From an uncultured Bacteroidales bacterium (GTDB taxonomy: Bacteria > Bacteroidota > Bacteroidia > Bacteroidales > Muribaculaceae): DNA of 8,776 bases. Each line of letters begins with the position of its first letter. Position 1 is the first letter of the stretch. The stretch covers positions 1 through 8,776 of the forward strand of contig CASBHZ010000108.1 of assembly GCA_949123685.1 (NCBI GenBank), read 5' to 3'. Below, in pieces: positions 6,366 to 8,776 of this stretch. The notes below the pieces were generated by a model. That model saw nothing but the letters and a program-made list of their open reading frames with translations, was not told the DNA's origin and searched no databases. The translations under genes and the position numbers were made by a program.

Positions 6366-8728
6366 GTGGATCTTAATAATATCTCCCGCATATCTTTTAA
6401 AGGATGCATACTCTCTCTGGCAATAGCCGGATCGGCAGTCTCGGCTTCGGCACAAGTCAGTGCCTCTCCCGAGCGTTTCTCCCCTCTCGCTACCGGTTAT
6501 CTCGAACGGGCTCGCACCATGTTTGCCGCCGGTAATTATCCGGGGGTAATAGATCAGCTTAACGAACTAAGCACAAAAGGGATAACACTTAATCCATCCG
6601 AGGAGGAGGAATACGTATTCCTCCTCGCCCGCGCTTATTATGAACGCGGCGATGCAGAATGCGTCACATTGCTCCGGAATTTTATAAAAGATTATCCGGC
6701 TTCCACTCTCGCATTGGAAGCAAGGTTATCGATTGCGGATTATTATTTCTTTAAACATCAGTGGCAGGAAGCAATATCCCAATATAATGACATAGACTTC
6801 GCCCGGCTCAACCGCGAGGATCTGGCTCTCTACACCTATAGGCATGCCCTGACACAAATAAAGACGGGACATTATGCCGAAGCTAAAAGAAGTCTGGTCA
6901 CGCTGAAAGACAATCGCCAGTATCGTGATGCATACACCTTCTATTCGGCATACCTGGACTATATCGAAGGTGATTACGATAAAGCTTATGCCGGATTTTC
7001 CAAGGTTAAAAGCGGAGAAAACGGTCTGGAAGCATTATATTACCTGTCACAGATAGATTACAACCGTGGCGAATATGACCGCGTGGCAAGTCGCGGACAA
7101 GAGATGCTCCGTTCTATCAAGGATCCTGCCATTGCATTGGAGATGAACAGAATAGTCGGTCTCAGTTTCTTCAAACTCGGGAATTATTCCCAGGCACGCA
7201 CATTCCTGAACAAATACATGAGCCTTGTCGACGGAGATCCGGCTCCCGATGCCGTTTATGCGCTCGGTGTCGCTGACTATGAAGATGCTGACTATGCAAG
7301 CGCGGCTGAAAGGTTCTCAACCTTGACCGACCTTAACAGCGACCTGGCTCAAAGCGCATGGCTGTATCTCGGACAATGCGACGTGAAAACCGGAAATGAC
7401 GACGCTGCAGCAATGGCATTTGAAAAAGCGGCGCGCATGGACTATGACCGCAACGTAGCGGAAGTGGCATTATACAACTACGTAGCGGCATTGACACGGG
7501 GAGGGAAAGTTCCGTTCTCTTCTTCGGTAGATATGCTTGAGGGTTTCATCAAGCTTTATCCCAATTCGGCTTATACCCCCAAGGTTGAAGAATATCTCGC
7601 CACCGCTTACTATAACGAGCGGAATTACTCTAAAGCTCTTGCAAATATAGAGAAAATCCGCAAGCCATCGAATGCGGTTCTTGCCGCCAAACAGAAGATA
7701 CTTTATGAATTGGGTATCGAAGCCATGACCAACGGGCGTCCGGAGGATGCGGCTTCATTCCTGAAACGCTCGCTCGAACTGGCATCCCACGACCGACAGC
7801 TCGCGGTGCAAACCCAATTATGGCTTGGAGACGCAGAATATTCCCAAGGAAATTATTCAAAAGCTTCTGCTGCATATAATACGTTCCTGAAGTCTGAAAA
7901 AAATTCTTCCAACCGCACATTGGCTCTATACAATCTCGCTTATTCAGAATATCAGCAAGAGAAATATTCAGCTGCCTCCCGTGAATTTGCAAAAGCTATC
8001 GAAGCAAAACCGACACTCCCCACTTCATTGAAATCCGATGCCGTGATCAGGATGGCTGACTGCCAGTATTACACGGGCGACTATCGCGCGGCTCGCGACA
8101 ACTATGCCCGCGCAAAGGGAGAAAACGGGCAGGATGCCGACTACGCATCTTACCGACATGCCGTGATGCTCGGACTTGACGGTGATATAAACGGCAAGAT
8201 CAAAGAGCTCTCGGAACTTGAAAATAAATATCCCGATTCAAAATGGATGCCGAACGCGTTGCTTGAAAAAGCTTTGACTTATGAAACCCTCGACCGCAAT
8301 GACAAGGCAGCGGAGGCTTTCAACCGGCTCGCATCGCAATATCCGAAATCAGTGCAGGCACGCAGGGCTATGATCAACCTCGCCCTGACATATTCCAAAG
8401 CCGGTAAAATGGCACAGGCTGCCGATACATACAAGGAAATCATACGCACCTGGCCATCGAGCGAGGAGGCTTCTATCGCGAATGATGACTTGCGTAAATA
8501 TTATGCTTCACGAGGAGAATTGCTACAATATGCAGAGTTCCTTCGCGAAGTGCCCGAGGCAAAACAGCTTGATGCCGACGAGATGGAACAGCTCGCATTC
8601 GATAGCGCAGAAACCCGGTTTGCCGACAACAACGGAGACATTTCCTTACTGCGCAATTATGTGCGTGATTATCCCGATGGGAAATATCTCGCACAGGCAC
8701 TTCTTGACATAGCGACCTCGCTTCAGGC
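6366..8728 (+). CDS. Exported tetratricopeptide-repeat protein, C-terminus missing
   Basis: An uninterrupted frame of 787 codons starts at GTG 6366 and runs off the genomic part of the window without a stop. No ATG is available before the signal sequence: in-frame TAA at 6336-6338 limits extension, and GTG gives (M)DLNNISRISFKG plus a hydrophobic core ending ASA|Q (cleavage after residue 29). The mature part is almost entirely TPR-like helical repeats. I count about 15 turn/helix-B signatures, including GNYPGVI (56), GHYAEAK, GDYDKAY, GEYDRV, GNYSQAR, ERNYSKAL, GNYSKAS (495), EKYSAAS, GDYRAAR (571), NDKAAEAF and GKMAQAA. Several are followed by YP-S segments typical of YbgF/BamD-like TPRs. 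No catalytic motif is seen, so it is probably a periplasmic or outer-membrane-associated protein-interaction scaffold; the specific role is unknown. The 47-base gap after fbp has no terminator and no good TAnnTTTG element, so read-through from fbp is likely. Related Bacteroidetes proteins are often near 1000 residues, implying that roughly 200 are missing. Confidence 0.9.
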
Positions 8729-8776
8729 AGATCGGAAGAGCACACGTCTGAACTCCAGTCACGCGATAGTATCTCG
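8729..8776 (+). other. Illumina TruSeq adapter and index sequence (artefact, not genome)
   Basis: From 8729 the sequence begins AGATCGGAAGAGC and continues through CACGTCTGAACTCCAGTCAC (ending 8762), which is the TruSeq read-1 3' adapter. An eight-base index follows (8763-8770, GCGATAGT), then ATCTCG (8771-8776), the first bases of the flow-cell arm after the index. In the TPR gene frame it translates to DRKSTRLNSSH, a familiar adapter-derived peptide. Genomic sequence ends at about 8728, allowing one or two bases of ambiguity at the junction. Confidence 0.98.

Noticed and set aside
6350..6371. ATCCA...TGGAT inverted repeat around the GTG start of the TPR gene
   Set aside because: Only five base pairs with a 12-base loop, which is expected by chance in an AT-rich spacer.
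8473..8745. Reverse-strand open frame of 90 codons starting MCSSDL
   Set aside because: Its start lies inside the Illumina adapter and its body is antisense to the well-supported TPR gene, so it is an artefact.

Overview
The window reads as a contig from a Bacteroidales bacterium, most likely a gut member such as Muribaculaceae. The evidence is a SusC/SusD pair, a secreted protein with a Bacteroidales-style C-terminal tail, a match to the Bacteroidetes promoter consensus (TTTG-N20-TATCTTTG), A-rich leaders instead of Shine-Dalgarno sites, and moderate GC. The family assignment is inference; no rRNA or other taxonomic marker is present. All genes are on the + strand.

Positions 1-4177 hold the 3' part of a polysaccharide-utilisation-type locus. 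It contains the C-terminal part of a SusC-like TonB-dependent outer-membrane transporter (to 1383), a complete SusD-like surface lipoprotein (1406-3172), and a secreted protein of unknown function (3311-4177). Together these should bind an oligosaccharide or similar ligand at the cell surface and import it through the SusC barrel. No glycoside hydrolase or regulator is in view, so the substrate cannot be named. Between susD and the secreted-protein gene lies a long, nearly perfect inverted repeat built from TTTTCAG/CTGAAAA units. The locus ends at a strong intrinsic terminator (4201-4245).

Positions 4243-8728 form a separate housekeeping-type block. A consensus promoter, whose upstream element overlaps the terminator T-tract, drives a complete class III fructose-1,6-bisphosphatase gene (fbp, 4303-6318). 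It is followed after 47 bases by a long exported tetratricopeptide-repeat protein gene that starts at GTG 6366 and is cut off by the window end.

Both ends of the window look technically imperfect. The last 48 bases (8729-8776) are Illumina TruSeq adapter plus index, not genome. At the first ~57 bases the SusC reading frame is broken at a short CA repeat, probably an assembly or sequencing error at the contig tip. I found no convincing previously undescribed system. The items most worth a second look are the intergenic inverted repeat, the uncharacterised SusCD-linked secreted protein, the terminator/promoter overlap, and the two end artefacts.
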